A stretch of 64,000 bases of DNA from Stackebrandtia albiflava (GCF_007994225.1 NZ_VLLL01000012.1:62001-126000), one strand, 5' to 3'; numbered from the stretch's first letter, positions 26,097-34,780 are shown. Made by a program: numbers and translations. Notes: generated from the sequence alone by a model not told the origin.

Positions 26097-26513
26097 TCAA
26101 TGCACCGGCAACGCCTCGGCGAACATCACGGGATAGGCGTCGTGAGCCAGTCGCAGCCCGCCGAGTTCATCCGCCTGGAACCACCCGACGGCATCGTGCT
26201 CACCGACCGCGACGTTGACCGGGATCCCGGACCAGGCGTCGATCAGCCAGATCCGCATGTCGAACGTATCGCCGTGGATCCGCCACACGGGCGGGCCGAC
26301 CGGCGGCGCCACATCGATCCCTAGCTCCTCACGCAACTCCCGGGCGAGTGCCGCGGCGGGGGGCTCTCCGGGTTCCACGTGCCCACCGGGTAGATCCCAC
26401 ACGTCGGGAAGCACCCGCCGCCGGGGGGATCGATGACACAACAGGACCCGGTCGCCGTCGCGGAGGAAACCCGTGACGATGCGCGCCCGAGCGCCCGGCG
26501 AAACAGTCGACAC
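26097..26513 (-). CDS. Nudix hydrolase
   Basis: A 138-residue hydrolase with the Nudix box GGHVEPGEPPAAALARELRE followed by ELGID, matching the GX5EX7REUXEEXGU pattern. It removes a nucleoside-diphosphate-linked group from an unknown substrate; the MutT-like length fits clean-up of oxidised nucleotides. A lone gene beside tRNA-Ser. Confidence 0.9.
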   Translation of the reverse strand: MSTVSPGARARIVTGFLRDGDRVLLCHRSPRRRVLPDVWDLPGGHVEPGEPPAAALARELREELGIDVAPPVGPPVWRIHGDTFDMRIWLIDAWSGIPVNVAVGEHDAVGWFQADELGGLRLAHDAYPVMFAEALPVH

Positions 26514-26714
26514 GCGCCCACCCTACCGGCGCCGCACCGGCGTCACGGCCGACACAGTGACCCGTTCGGGAACGACGCATTCGCCCACGATGGACGAACA
26601 AGCCGACGCGATCCCCGACCGCGCCGCGGTCACGGACACCCGCGTCGGGCCGCACGCGGTCGCACAGCGCAGGTGGGGTGGTTCCAGCGTCGCCGCTGGT
26701 CAGAGGGGTGTCGG

Positions 26715-26803
26715 CGGAGGCCGTGGGATTCGAACCCACGAGACGTGTCGCCACGCCTGGCGGTTTTCAAGACCGCTGCACTAGTCCACTATGCGAGGCC
26801 TCC
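26715..26803 (-). tRNA. tRNA-Ser (anticodon UGA)
   Basis: On the minus strand the 7-bp acceptor stem pairs GGAGGCC with GGCCTCC (26797-26803 and 26716-26722), with G as the discriminator base at 26715, the serine identity base. The anticodon loop is CTTGAAA with anticodon TGA, reading UCA. A long variable arm is present, as expected for tRNA-Ser. The CCA end is not encoded. Confidence 0.95.
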
Positions 26804-26852
26804 CGAGGTGATGGCCAATCTACCAAACACCACCACCTCGGGTCACACCCGT

Positions 26853-27023
26853 TTACTCCGGGCGGTATTCGTCATCGGGTACCGCCCTGGTCTGCTCCAG
26901 GGCGTCGGCCACGTCGGCCTCGTCGGTCTCGGGGAGATCACCGTCGGACTCCTCGTCGTCCGACACCGGTGCGGTCTGCTCCGCCTTGTCGGCGTCGGGA
27001 ACTTCCCAGTCTTCGGTCGCCAT
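26853..27023 (-). CDS. Small acidic conserved protein
   Basis: A 56-residue protein, MATEDWEVPDADKAEQTAPV onward, with 21 Asp/Glu and two near-repeats of V-P-D-x-D/E that frame the sequence (WEVPDADKAEQ at the start, RAVPDDEYRPE at the end). Similar tiny acidic proteins occur in Micromonospora-type genomes from memory. No function is known. It lies between tRNA-Ser and fba. Confidence 0.6.
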   Translation of the reverse strand: MATEDWEVPDADKAEQTAPVSDDEESDGDLPETDEADVADALEQTRAVPDDEYRPE

Positions 27024-27145
27024 GCCTGCCACGTTACGACGCCAATCCGCACGCCGAGCGGTACAGCCCGGAATTGATGGAGCAGAATGCCAGGTGGGAC
27101 AGCGCCGTCTTGGCCAGCACGACACACTCGTAAGAAGGAGCAGCA

Positions 27146-28168
27146 ATGCCCATCGCGACACCCGAGGTCTACGCGGACATGCTCGACCGCGCCAAAGCCG
27201 GCGCCTTCGCGTATCCCGCCATCAACGTGTCCTCCTCACAGACCCTCAACGCCGCGCTCGCCGGATTCGCCGAAGCCGAGAGCGACGGCATCATCCAGGT
27301 CTCCACCGGCGGCGGCGAGTACCTCTCCGGCCCCACGGTGAAGGACATGGTGACCGGGTCGGTCGCCTTCGCCGCGTTCGCCCACGAGGTCGCCAAGAAC
27401 TACCCGGTCAACATCGCGCTGCACACCGACCACTGCCCGAAGAACAAGCTCGACGGCTTCGTACGCCCGCTGCTGGACATCTCCGCCGAGCGGGTCGCGA
27501 AGGGCCAGGAGCCGCTGTTCCAGTCGCACATGTGGGACGGATCCGCGGTGCCGCTGGCCGAGAACCTGGAGATCGCCGAGGAACTGCTCGCCAAGACCGC
27601 CGCCGCCAGGATCATCCTGGAAATCGAGGTCGGTGTGGTCGGCGGTGAGGAGGACGGCGTCGTCGGCGCCATCGACGACAAGCTGTACACCACGGTCGAG
27701 GACGGTCTCGCCACCGCCGCCGCGCTCGGAGTGGGCGAGAAGGGCCGCTACATGACGGCCCTCACCTTCGGGAACGTCCACGGCGTCTACAAGCCGGGCA
27801 ACGTGAAGCTGCGCCCGGAGATCCTCAAGGAGATCCAGGACGCCGTCGGCGCCAAATACGGCAAGGAGCGTCCGTTCGACCTGGTCTTCCACGGCGGTTC
27901 CGGATCGCTGCTGGAGGAGATCCGCAGCGCCGTGGACTACGGCGTGGTGAAGATGAACGTCGACACCGACACGCAGTACGCGTTCACGCGGCCCGCCGCC
28001 GCCCACATGTTCCAGAACTACGACGGCGTCCTGAAGGTCGACGGCGAGGTCGGGAACAAGAAGGCGTACGACCCCCGCGCCTGGGGGAAGGCGGCCGAGG
28101 CCGGAATGGCGAAGCGCGTCGTGGAGGCGTGCGAGAACCTGCGGTCCGCCGGAACCGCGAAGAAGTGA
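27146..28168 (+). CDS. fba: Class II fructose-bisphosphate aldolase
   Basis: A 340-residue zinc-dependent glycolytic enzyme that splits fructose 1,6-bisphosphate. The zinc-binding HTDHCP motif (LHTDHCPKNKLDGFV) and the phosphate-binding FHGGSGS and the VKMNVDTDTQYAFT segment are present. AGAAGGAG is placed 5 nt before the ATG. Found in actinobacteria of this group in place of the class I enzyme. Confidence 0.97.
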   Translation: MPIATPEVYADMLDRAKAGAFAYPAINVSSSQTLNAALAGFAEAESDGIIQVSTGGGEYLSGPTVKDMVTGSVAFAAFAHEVAKNYPVNIALHTDHCPKNKLDGFVRPLLDISAERVAKGQEPLFQSHMWDGSAVPLAENLEIAEELLAKTAAARIILEIEVGVVGGEEDGVVGAIDDKLYTTVEDGLATAAALGVGEKGRYMTALTFGNVHGVYKPGNVKLRPEILKEIQDAVGAKYGKERPFDLVFHGGSGSLLEEIRSAVDYGVVKMNVDTDTQYAFTRPAAAHMFQNYDGVLKVDGEVGNKKAYDPRAWGKAAEAGMAKRVVEACENLRSAGTAKK

Positions 28169-28189
28169 CGACCACGCGGCCGTGCCCGG

Positions 28190-28573
28190 TCACGACGCAC
28201 CGTCGGTACCGGGCCCGGCCGCGCTCGTGCGTGCGGCCGGAGACGACTCGTCGGAGTCCGCGCAGGTGACCGCCGTCCCACACGCCCCGGGAGAACCCGT
28301 GGCCGGGACGGTGGTGGTCGTGACGGTCGGCTGCGGCGCGGGCCGCGTCGCGCCACCGAGCCACGGCACGGCGAACATCCCGATCAACGTCACGACGACC
28401 GTGACGGTGAGCACCAGGTAGGGGAGGCGGCGTTCGCGTGCCTCGCGGCGCCGTAGTTCGCGCCGCACGGCCACGGCGAGCGGTTCGAGCTCCGCCGCGT
28501 CGTCGGGGACGCGGATGACACCCCACTCCTCGGGCAGGCCGGGGATGCCGTTCTCATCGGGTCGTCCTGGCAT
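28190..28573 (-). CDS. Single-pass membrane protein, unknown
   Basis: A 127-residue protein: a charged cytoplasmic N-terminus (PEEWGVIRVPDDAAELEPL, then REARERRLPY), one membrane helix about 50-74 (LVLTVTVVVTLIGMFAVPWL), and a Thr/Pro/Ser-rich outer segment with two cysteines. Similar proteins follow fba in other actinomycetes, from memory. No function is known. Confidence 0.7.
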   Translation of the reverse strand: MPGRPDENGIPGLPEEWGVIRVPDDAAELEPLAVAVRRELRRREARERRLPYLVLTVTVVVTLIGMFAVPWLGGATRPAPQPTVTTTTVPATGSPGACGTAVTCADSDESSPAARTSAAGPGTDGAS

Positions 28574-28838
28574 GGCACGCCTTCCGTATGCCGACGATCT
28601 CAGCTTGCCGGAAAGTGACCCGGATCGCCAGAGCTGGCGGGGTTTCCGGCGCCCCGAGTACCCTTGAAACGGATCGGAGCACCCACCACAGTGTCGTCAC
28701 GATCCGTGAGGACGACGGGTATCCGCCGCGCGAGCTTTTGCTCACACATTGGTTGACCTGCAATTTCTCTGTCTCGGAGAACGACGTCGCAGGGCACGGC
28801 CGTGTTACCCTTGACACAGCGAAAGGGGTTTCGATCCT

Positions 28839-29324
28839 ATGAGTTTTAGTGTCGGCGAGACCGTTGTTTACCCCCATCACGGGGCCGCACTCATCGAAGC
28901 AGTCGAAACTCGCACCATCCGAGGCGTCGAGCAGGAGTATCTGGTCCTGCGCGTCGAACAGGGTGATCTCACGGTGCGGGTTCCGGCGACCAACGTCGAA
29001 CTGGTCGGTGTCCGGGAGGTAGTGGGCGCCGAGGGTCTGACCGAGGTGTTCGATGTACTGCGCGCACCGCACACCGAAGAACCGACCAACTGGTCTCGGA
29101 GATACAAGGCGAATCTGGAGAAGCTCGCGTCCGGCAACCCCCTCAAGGTCGCGGAGGTAGTCCGCGACCTCTGGCGCCGTGACCGTGAGCGTGGCCTGTC
29201 CGCCGGTGAGAAGCGGATGCTCACCAAGGCGCGTGACATTCTCGTCGGAGAGGTGGCCCTCGCGGAGTCCAGCACCAAGGACGACGCGGAGCTGCTGCTC
29301 GACAAGGTTCTCACGGAGGCTTGA
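28839..29324 (+). CDS. carD: CarD-family RNA polymerase regulator
   Basis: A 161-residue protein. The N-terminal Tudor-like RNAP-interaction domain runs from [20 protein letters not shown] to about 70. The C-terminal helical DNA-binding domain includes [21 protein letters not shown] and [16 protein letters not shown] with the tryptophan that props open promoters. CarD binds the RNA polymerase beta subunit and stabilises open complexes at rRNA and other promoters. The start follows AAAGGGG. A strong hairpin lies just downstream and separates it from ispF. Confidence 0.96.
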   Translation: MSFSVGETVVYPHHGAALIEAVETRTIRGVEQEYLVLRVEQGDLTVRVPATNVELVGVREVVGAEGLTEVFDVLRAPHTEEPTNWSRRYKANLEKLASGNPLKVAEVVRDLWRRDRERGLSAGEKRMLTKARDILVGEVALAESSTKDDAELLLDKVLTEA

Positions 29325-29331
29325 TCGTCGA

Positions 29332-29370
29332 GAGGGAACCCACCGGTGGCAAGGACCGGTGGGTTCCCTC
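29332..29370 (+). terminator. carD terminator
   Basis: A perfect 16-bp stem (29332-29347 GAGGGAACCCACCGGT with 29355-29370) around a 7-nt loop begins 8 nt after the carD stop, followed by TTCG. It stands 54 bp before ispF, so ispF probably has its own promoter or relies on read-through. Confidence 0.85.
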
Positions 29371-29423
29371 TTCGCCGTCTCCGCCCGGAACGACGCACCA
29401 CCACGCCGGTACGCTGTGGGGCT

Positions 29424-29897
29424 GTGACTATCCCCGAGATCGGCATGGGCACCGACGTGCACGCCTACGACCCGCAACGGCCCTGCTGGGTGGCGGGCCT
29501 GCGCTGGGACGACACGCCCGGCCTCGCCGGGCACTCGGACGGTGACGTCGCCTGCCACGCCGCCTGCGACGCGCTGCTGTCGGCGGCGGGTCTCGGAGAC
29601 CTCGGCAGCAACTACGGCACCTCGCGCCCCGAATGGGCCGGCGCCTCCGGACTGGCGCTGCTCGCGGAGACCGCCCGCCGGGTCCGGCGGGCACGTTACG
29701 AGATAGGCAACGTGGCGGTCCAGATCATCGGCGTGTACCCGAAGCTCGGGGCACGCCGGAGCGAGGCCGAGCAGTTGATGACCGAGACGCTGGGAGCCCG
29801 GGTGCGCCTGTCGGCCACCACCACCGACGGCCTGGGGTTCACCGGCCGCGGCGAAGGACTCGCCGCCACCGCCGTCGCGCTCGTCTACCGGATCTGA
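29424..29897 (+). CDS. ispF: 2-C-methyl-D-erythritol 2,4-cyclodiphosphate synthase
   Basis: A 157-residue enzyme of the non-mevalonate isoprenoid pathway. The GTG start gives [20 protein letters not shown]; Asp and His of DVH and the [20 protein letters not shown] segment form the zinc and CDP pocket; [20 protein letters not shown] closes it. ispD, which usually sits between carD and ispF in actinobacteria, is absent here. Confidence 0.95.
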   Translation: MTIPEIGMGTDVHAYDPQRPCWVAGLRWDDTPGLAGHSDGDVACHAACDALLSAAGLGDLGSNYGTSRPEWAGASGLALLAETARRVRRARYEIGNVAVQIIGVYPKLGARRSEAEQLMTETLGARVRLSATTTDGLGFTGRGEGLAATAVALVYRI

Positions 29898-29945
29898 CCG
29901 GCCCGGCGGGTGGCGGAGCGATTCACCGCCCCGGTCACTCGTGTG

Positions 29946-30051
29946 GGGGGCCGCCACTCCTCCTCCCCATGGCGTCGAGCCTATGGGGGCGACCGGTACC
30001 GAGTCCAGCCGTCGCGGGGTGGGCTGTGGATAACCCGGGGATTGTGGACGA
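29946..30051 (-). repeat. Dispersed repeat, copy B (inverted relative to copy A)
   Basis: This minus-strand copy carries the identical 38-bp block (29946-29983), a TGGACT -35-like hexamer 18 bp from TAGGCT, a perfect DnaA box (TGTGGATAA, 30025-30033) and a second partial box near 30043. Here the ATG after TAGGCT opens an 11-codon frame that stops at TGA, so no long protein follows. Confidence 0.75.
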
Positions 30052-30097
30052 CGCGTGTCGCCCCGCCGCCGCCGGGCCGACGACGGGGCGAAGGACT

Positions 30098-30475
30098 TCA
30101 ACGCATCGCGTCAGCCAACCGTTTGGTGTCCCAGTACTCCCGGATCAGGGCGACGCGGACTCCCGTCAACCGGATCAGCGAGATCAGCGGGACGTCCAGA
30201 GACCGGCCGCCGCCGACGCGATACCGGCCGGTGTACTCCGCCACGTAGCCTCCCGACGTGAGTTCCCGAACCACCGGATCGACCAACGTCAACCCGGCCT
30301 CCTGAACACCGCGTAGGTGGGCCGAGACGTCCCGCGCGCCCTCGAAACGTTCCGGGATGCCGCTGGTGGGACCGTACGGGAACTCCAGGACGACGTCCGG
30401 CGCCAGATGCCCATGGAACGCCTCCCCCTCGTTGAAGTCGTGAAGAATGCGGATCAGTGTCGCGGTCGCGCTCAT
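30098..30475 (-). CDS. NTF2-like/SnoaL-type protein
   Basis: A 125-residue member of the NTF2-like superfamily: an N-terminal helix pair (ATLIRILHDFNEGEAFHGHL), DVVLEFPYGPTSGIPERFEG and a curved sheet that ends REYWDTKRLADAM. It may bind or isomerise a small hydrophobic molecule. The ATG has GAGGAG 4 nt upstream. It is divergent from the MerR gene 82 bp away, so MerR may control it. Confidence 0.82.
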   Translation of the reverse strand: MSATATLIRILHDFNEGEAFHGHLAPDVVLEFPYGPTSGIPERFEGARDVSAHLRGVQEAGLTLVDPVVRELTSGGYVAEYTGRYRVGGGRSLDVPLISLIRLTGVRVALIREYWDTKRLADAMR

Positions 30476-30557
30476 CTCTCTCCTCGGATCGCGTGAATAG
30501 GCTTGCGGGAAGCATTCACCTTCAGGCCGACCTGAAGTCAACGGAGAGACCGGTCAC

Positions 30558-31022
30558 ATGGCGACAATCGGAGAGACCTCCGAGACCCACCACGTCCCGG
30601 CGCACGTACTGCGCCACTGGGAGGACGTCGGGCTCCTGCACCCGTCCCGGAATCGCGCCGGCCACCGCGTGTACGGAACCGAGGACGACTCCCGGATCCG
30701 GCTCATCCAGTGCGCCAAGGCGGCCGGAATGTCGCTGGAACAGATCCGCGTCATGTTGACCGGTGACCCCACCGACCGCGTCCGCATGCTCCGCGGGCAC
30801 GCCGAACGCCTGGAACGGCGGGCCGCCGAGATCGCGGCTTCACGGCGGATGGTCGCGCACGCGGTGGAGTGCCCCGCCCGCGACTGCCCGGACTGCGCGG
30901 CCCCGCACACCTCGTTCGGCTTCCCACCCGCCCGCACCCCGTCACCCGCCGTTCCGCCCCCGCTGAACGGAGACTCGGCTCCGGAACCGGCCCAGGCCCG
31001 GCGGTTACGCTTCAATGCGTGA
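30558..31022 (+). CDS. MerR-family regulator
   Basis: A 154-residue protein with a MerR helix-turn-helix (TIGETSETHHVPAHVLRHWE and RNRAGHRVYGTEDDSRI) and a coiled-coil dimer helix (LRGHAERLERRAAEIAASRRM). The C-terminus holds a Cys cluster (VECPARDCPDCAAPH) that may sense metal or redox state. It probably controls the divergent NTF2-like gene and itself. Its stop overlaps the GTG start of the TPR protein gene. Confidence 0.9.
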   Translation: MATIGETSETHHVPAHVLRHWEDVGLLHPSRNRAGHRVYGTEDDSRIRLIQCAKAAGMSLEQIRVMLTGDPTDRVRMLRGHAERLERRAAEIAASRRMVAHAVECPARDCPDCAAPHTSFGFPPARTPSPAVPPPLNGDSAPEPAQARRLRFNA

Positions 31023-32035
31023 ACTCCTCCTTCGGCAACATCGGTGACGCCGATACCCACCTGACCCGCGCCGAGATGATGTTCGAGCTGGACCGCTTCG
31101 ACGAGGCGCGGGAGGAACTCGGCGGCGCGTTGTCCAGCGACCCGGCGCACGTGCCGTCGCTGACCCTCCTCGCCGTCCTGGAGATGCTCGTCGGCAACAA
31201 CGAGGAGGCGTTGACCGCCGCCACCGCCGCACTGGCGGCCGAACCCACCCACGAACCGGCCATCCTGGCGCGGGCACACGCTCTCGCGTTGACCCGCCGC
31301 ACCGACCAGGCGTTGCGGGCCGCCGACGAGATCCAGCAACGCGCGCCCGAATCCTGGTGGCACAACGTGCACCACGCCCTGGTCGTGTTCGAGGCCAAGA
31401 ACGGCCAGGACGCCCTGGACTCCGCGTGGGTGGCCGTCAAACTCGCCCCCGAGGAACCCCGCGCCCACCTGACGCTGTGGGCGGTCGCCGGCGCGTTGGG
31501 ACTGGACGACCTGGCCAAGCGCGCCAGGAAGACCGCCCGCCGCCTCAACGCGGCCATCACCACCGTGGGTTGGCCGCTGGGTCCGGCGCTGCTGCGCGGC
31601 CGCCCGGACCGGCCGTTCACCGCCGGTCTCGTCGAGGACGCGCCGGGGGCGCCTCGGCGGGCGACACCCACCACCTCCCTGCCGAGCGGTATACGCCGTC
31701 TGTTGCGAACCGCCGGCGGAATCGGGATCCTGTTGCCGGTGATGGTGTCGTTGTGGTCCGGTGGCGACGTGTCGACCGGCCGGACCTGGGCCGGCGTGGC
31801 GACGGTGATCGCGATCATCCTGCTCGTCGTCATGTGGCGAAGGCTGCCGCCGGAGGTCGCCACGCAGTTGCGGGTGGTCGCCGACCACGACCAACTCGCG
31901 GGTTTCGGGATCGTCGCGGCCGTGGTGGCTCCGCTGCTCACCGGCGCGTTCGCGTTGACGGGCGCCGTGTGGCTGCTCGGTCTGGCGGTCGTCGCCGGCC
32001 TGGCCGCCATCGGGGTGGCGCAACTACGCCGGTGA
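31019..32035 (+). CDS. TPR-repeat membrane protein
   Basis: The 338-residue protein starts at a GTG overlapping the merR stop (GTGA). Residues about 5-190 form tetratricopeptide-type repeats (RAEMMFELDRFDEAREELGG, NNEEALTAATAALAAEPTHE, RTDQALRAADEIQQ). The C-terminal 110 residues hold four hydrophobic helices (about 222-338). Such proteins scaffold partners at the membrane; none is identified. Likely co-transcribed with merR. Confidence 0.8.
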   Translation: MNSSFGNIGDADTHLTRAEMMFELDRFDEAREELGGALSSDPAHVPSLTLLAVLEMLVGNNEEALTAATAALAAEPTHEPAILARAHALALTRRTDQALRAADEIQQRAPESWWHNVHHALVVFEAKNGQDALDSAWVAVKLAPEEPRAHLTLWAVAGALGLDDLAKRARKTARRLNAAITTVGWPLGPALLRGRPDRPFTAGLVEDAPGAPRRATPTTSLPSGIRRLLRTAGGIGILLPVMVSLWSGGDVSTGRTWAGVATVIAIILLVVMWRRLPPEVATQLRVVADHDQLAGFGIVAAVVAPLLTGAFALTGAVWLLGLAVVAGLAAIGVAQLRR

Positions 32036-32049
32036 CCCGTGAAACGGCA

Positions 32050-32079
32050 GGAGCCCTCACCGTCACCGGTGAGGGCTCC
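32050..32079. terminator. Hairpin between convergent genes
   Basis: A perfect 13-bp stem (GGAGCCCTCACCG with its complement) around a TCAC loop lies between the TPR gene and the convergent lipoprotein gene. It can end transcription in both directions. Confidence 0.8.
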
Positions 32080-32092
32080 CGTCTGTCGGTGG

Positions 32093-32455
32093 TTACACGC
32101 CGCACTGCTGGGTGAACGCGTCCAGCGAGTCCTGAAGCGCGGTGGGGTCGGCGCTGATGTCGGCGCTGATGTCCCCGTTGAGCACCGCGTTGAGCTCGTC
32201 CGCCTGGTCGGCGAAGTCGATCGCGGACTGCTTCAACGCCTGGTCCTCGATGTCCTCGGCCTGCGTGCGCAGCTTCTCGGTGCTGGTCTTGAGCGTCTCG
32301 GGGTCGCCGGTGACGTTGGTGCTGACCTCCATCATGGTGTCGGCGACCGTGGCGCAGTCGACGGCCGCGTTGACCTGGGAGCAGCCGGTGAATGCGGCGA
32401 CGGCGATGGCGCCGCTCGCGGCGGCGGTGAGCATACGGGTGGCGAATCGGGCCAC
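32093..32455 (-). CDS. Small lipoprotein
   Basis: A 120-residue exported lipoprotein. The GTG start is fixed by AGGAGGAG 5 nt upstream. The signal reads ARFATRMLTAAASGAIAVAA then FTGC, a lipobox with the lipidated Cys at about 25. The mature part is helical and acidic with two cysteines (VDCATVADTMMEV, FTQQCGV at the end) that may pair. No family is recognised. Confidence 0.8.
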   Translation of the reverse strand: MARFATRMLTAAASGAIAVAAFTGCSQVNAAVDCATVADTMMEVSTNVTGDPETLKTSTEKLRTQAEDIEDQALKQSAIDFADQADELNAVLNGDISADISADPTALQDSLDAFTQQCGV

Positions 32456-32567
32456 GAGGTTCTCCTCCTGATGGGGGACTACGGACCCAAGGATATCCGA
32501 GCCGCGCACATCGCCCGGTTTGGGCGTTTCCGGGTGGTTCATCCGGTTTCGCCGGTGGCCGGGGCGG

Positions 32568-33989
32568 TCACACCGCCATGTCCACGAACCGCGACAGGTG
32601 CAGCTGCGCGGCGACGGTGATGGTGTCGGTGGCGCCGTTACGGTGCTTGGCGACGATGAAGTCGGCCTCGCCCGCGCGGGGCGACTCCTTGTCGTAGTAG
32701 TCGTCGCGGTGCAACAGGATCACGACGTCGGCGTCCTGTTCTAGTGAGCCCGATTCACGGAGGTCAGACAGTTGGGGGCGCTTGTCGGTACGTTGTTCGG
32801 GGCCGCGGTTGAGCTGGGCGACCGCGATGACGGGGCACTCGACCTCCTTGGCGAGCAGTTTCATGCCCCGGGAGATCTCGGAGACCTCCTGTTGGCGGCT
32901 CTCCACGCGCTTCGGGGAGCTCATCAACTGGAGGTAGTCGACGACGATGAGTTTCAGGTTGTGCCGTTGTTTGAGGCGGCGCGCCTTGGCGCGGATCTCC
33001 ATGAGCGTCATCGACGGCGTGTCGTCGACGAACAGCGGTGCCTCGGCGATCTCGCCCATGCGGCGGGCGAGTCGCGTCCAGTCGTCGTCGGAGAGGCCGC
33101 CGGACCGCAGGACGTGCAGTGGTACCCGGGTCTCGGCGGACAGCACCCGCATGACGATCTCGATCTTGCTCATCTCCAGCGAGAACATGGCGGCGGCCTG
33201 CTGGTGATGGAGCGAGGCGTGCCGGATGAAGTCCATGGCGGCGGTGGACTTCCCGGCGCCGGGCCGGCCCGCGACGATGATCAACTGACCGGGTTGCAGG
33301 CCGTTGAGGAGCCGGTCGAGGTCGGCGAAGCCGGTGGGGACGCCGGTCATGGTGCCGCCGGACTCACCGACGGCCTCGATCTCGTCCAGTGTGGGTTGCA
33401 GCAGGTCGGACAGTACCGCGAAGTCCTCGCTGACGCGGCGTTCGGTGACGTCGTACACGGCCTGCTGGGCGAGGTCCACCAGGTCGTCGATGTCGCGGCC
33501 GCCACCGGCGGCGGCGCCGTAACCCAGTTGCACGACGCGGGTGCCGGCTTCGATGAGCCGTCGCAGGATCGCGCGTTCCGACACGATCCGCGCGTAGTAG
33601 GAGGCGTTGGCGGCGGTCGGGACCGACGCGATGAGGGTGTGCAGGTAGGGGCCGCCGCCGATCTTGCCGAGGTCGCCGGAGTCGGCCAGTGCGGCGGCGA
33701 GGGTGATGGCGTCGGCCGGTTCGCCCTTCGCGTACTTGTCGCAGATGGCGTCGTAGATGATGGCGTGCGCGGGCTTGTAGAAGTCGTTGGAGTTGAGGAT
33801 CTCGACGACGTCGGCGATGGCGTCCTTGCTCAGCAGCATCCCGCCGAGGGTGCACTGTTCGGCCAGCACGTCCTGTGGTGGCGTGCGCTCGAACTCGACT
33901 CCCGGCTCGGGGGGCAGCGGGACGTCGTCGTCCATGTGGGAGGTGACGGCTGCCCGGCCCGCCCGGCGATCGGTGGCACCATCGCTCAT
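32568..33989 (-). CDS. dnaB: Replicative DNA helicase
   Basis: A 473-residue hexameric helicase that unwinds DNA ahead of the replisome. The N-terminal DnaG-interaction domain (about 20-125, PQDVLAEQCTLGGMLLS) is followed by the RecA-like motor with Walker A AGRPGAGKSTAAMDF, Walker B LIVVDYLQLM and the arginine segment DLRESGSLEQDADVVILLHR. There is no intein. The ATG at 33989 follows GGGGGTGG. Upstream of it lies a cluster of DnaA-box-like sites. Confidence 0.97.
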   Translation of the reverse strand: MSDGATDRRAGRAAVTSHMDDDVPLPPEPGVEFERTPPQDVLAEQCTLGGMLLSKDAIADVVEILNSNDFYKPAHAIIYDAICDKYAKGEPADAITLAAALADSGDLGKIGGGPYLHTLIASVPTAANASYYARIVSERAILRRLIEAGTRVVQLGYGAAAGGGRDIDDLVDLAQQAVYDVTERRVSEDFAVLSDLLQPTLDEIEAVGESGGTMTGVPTGFADLDRLLNGLQPGQLIIVAGRPGAGKSTAAMDFIRHASLHHQQAAAMFSLEMSKIEIVMRVLSAETRVPLHVLRSGGLSDDDWTRLARRMGEIAEAPLFVDDTPSMTLMEIRAKARRLKQRHNLKLIVVDYLQLMSSPKRVESRQQEVSEISRGMKLLAKEVECPVIAVAQLNRGPEQRTDKRPQLSDLRESGSLEQDADVVILLHRDDYYDKESPRAGEADFIVAKHRNGATDTITVAAQLHLSRFVDMAV

Positions 33990-34092
33990 GTGAACCACCC
34001 CCGTTCTCGTCGTTCTTCATACCAGCCGGGTCCGACGGAAACGGCCGCAGCACTCGACCCTATGGCGCCGAACCTCCGGCGGCAAACCGGCC

Positions 34093-34233
34093 TGTGGACA
34101 ACCCTGTGGAAAACCTGTGGACAACCGGTGGAGAACCTGTGGACAACGATGTGTGCAACCTGTGGATTTCCGGGCCGTGGCCGGCTTTCACCGGCGTTGA
34201 GCAGCCGTTTCGTTATCCACAGGCTGTGGACGA
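34093..34233. promoter_or_regulatory. Phased cluster of DnaA-box-like sites
   Basis: Seven sites close to TGTGGAnAA occur in 141 bp: 34093, 34105, 34116, 34138 and 34161 (TGTGGACAA, TGTGGAAAA, TGTGGACAA, TGTGGACAA, TGTGGATTT) and a perfect TTATCCACA at 34213-34221, with TGTGGACGA at 34225. Spacings of 12, 11, 22 and 23 bp keep the first five on one helix face. The rest of the gap between dnaB and the membrane-protein gene (33990-34395) shows no gene. Confidence 0.7.
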
Positions 34234-34395
34234 AAGTAATCTCGCTGTGCGTCGCCGACCGGGCCGCTCGGAGGATACCGGCGGGGTGGAATTCACCGCA
34301 GACTGGACGAAACCACCCGTGACGAGAGAGCCCGACACCGTGACCGTGAGACCCACCGACGCGCGCCGCCGCGGCACCGGACGGGAGGGTACGTC

Positions 34396-34764
34396 GTGAC
34401 CGAGACGGACCGCCGCCCCGACGACGCGGAGGACGCCACCGGCGAGCGGGCTTTCGCACCCACTCTGCTGGCGACCGTGGCGTGGTACCTGCTGCCGGTG
34501 GTGTTGTACGCGGCGTGGGTGTTCAGTTTCGGCGGTGACCGGTGTGGAGCGGAGGTGTGCGGCCGGTTCGGGCAGTTGGTGCGGGGCCTGTCGGGGGCGT
34601 TGCCGTGGGCGTTCCCGTCGCTGGCGTTGAGCCTGCTCATCGCGGTGCTGTTGCGGCTTCCCGCCGTGGGGTGGCGTGCCGGTGCCACCGGGACGGCGGC
34701 GGCGATCCTGGGCGCGGGGCTGACGACGGCGATCCTGCGCAGCGTCGGCTACGACATCGGTTGA
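34396..34764 (+). CDS. Small membrane protein, unknown
   Basis: A 122-residue protein with an acidic cytoplasmic start (MTETDRRPDDAEDATGE) and three membrane helices (about 24-47, 71-92, 98-117). Two cysteines (RCGAEVCG) sit between helices one and two. It lies between dnaB and rplI on the other strand. No family is recognised. Confidence 0.7.
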   Translation: MTETDRRPDDAEDATGERAFAPTLLATVAWYLLPVVLYAAWVFSFGGDRCGAEVCGRFGQLVRGLSGALPWAFPSLALSLLIAVLLRLPAVGWRAGATGTAAAILGAGLTTAILRSVGYDIG

Positions 34765-34780
34765 GCCCGGATACGGCGAC

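Noticed and set aside
28588-28842. 84-codon frame upstream of carD
   Set aside because: No ribosome site; it covers the carD promoter region and overlaps the carD start by 4 bp.
34093-34233. Chromosomal origin of replication (oriC)
   Set aside because: DnaA-box clustering is suggestive, but dnaA, dnaN, rpmH and an AT-rich unwinding element are absent nearby.
32772-34322. 516-codon frame opposite dnaB
   Set aside because: It is the antisense shadow of dnaB; no ribosome site and low-complexity Gly/Val/Asp content caused by GC-rich third positions.
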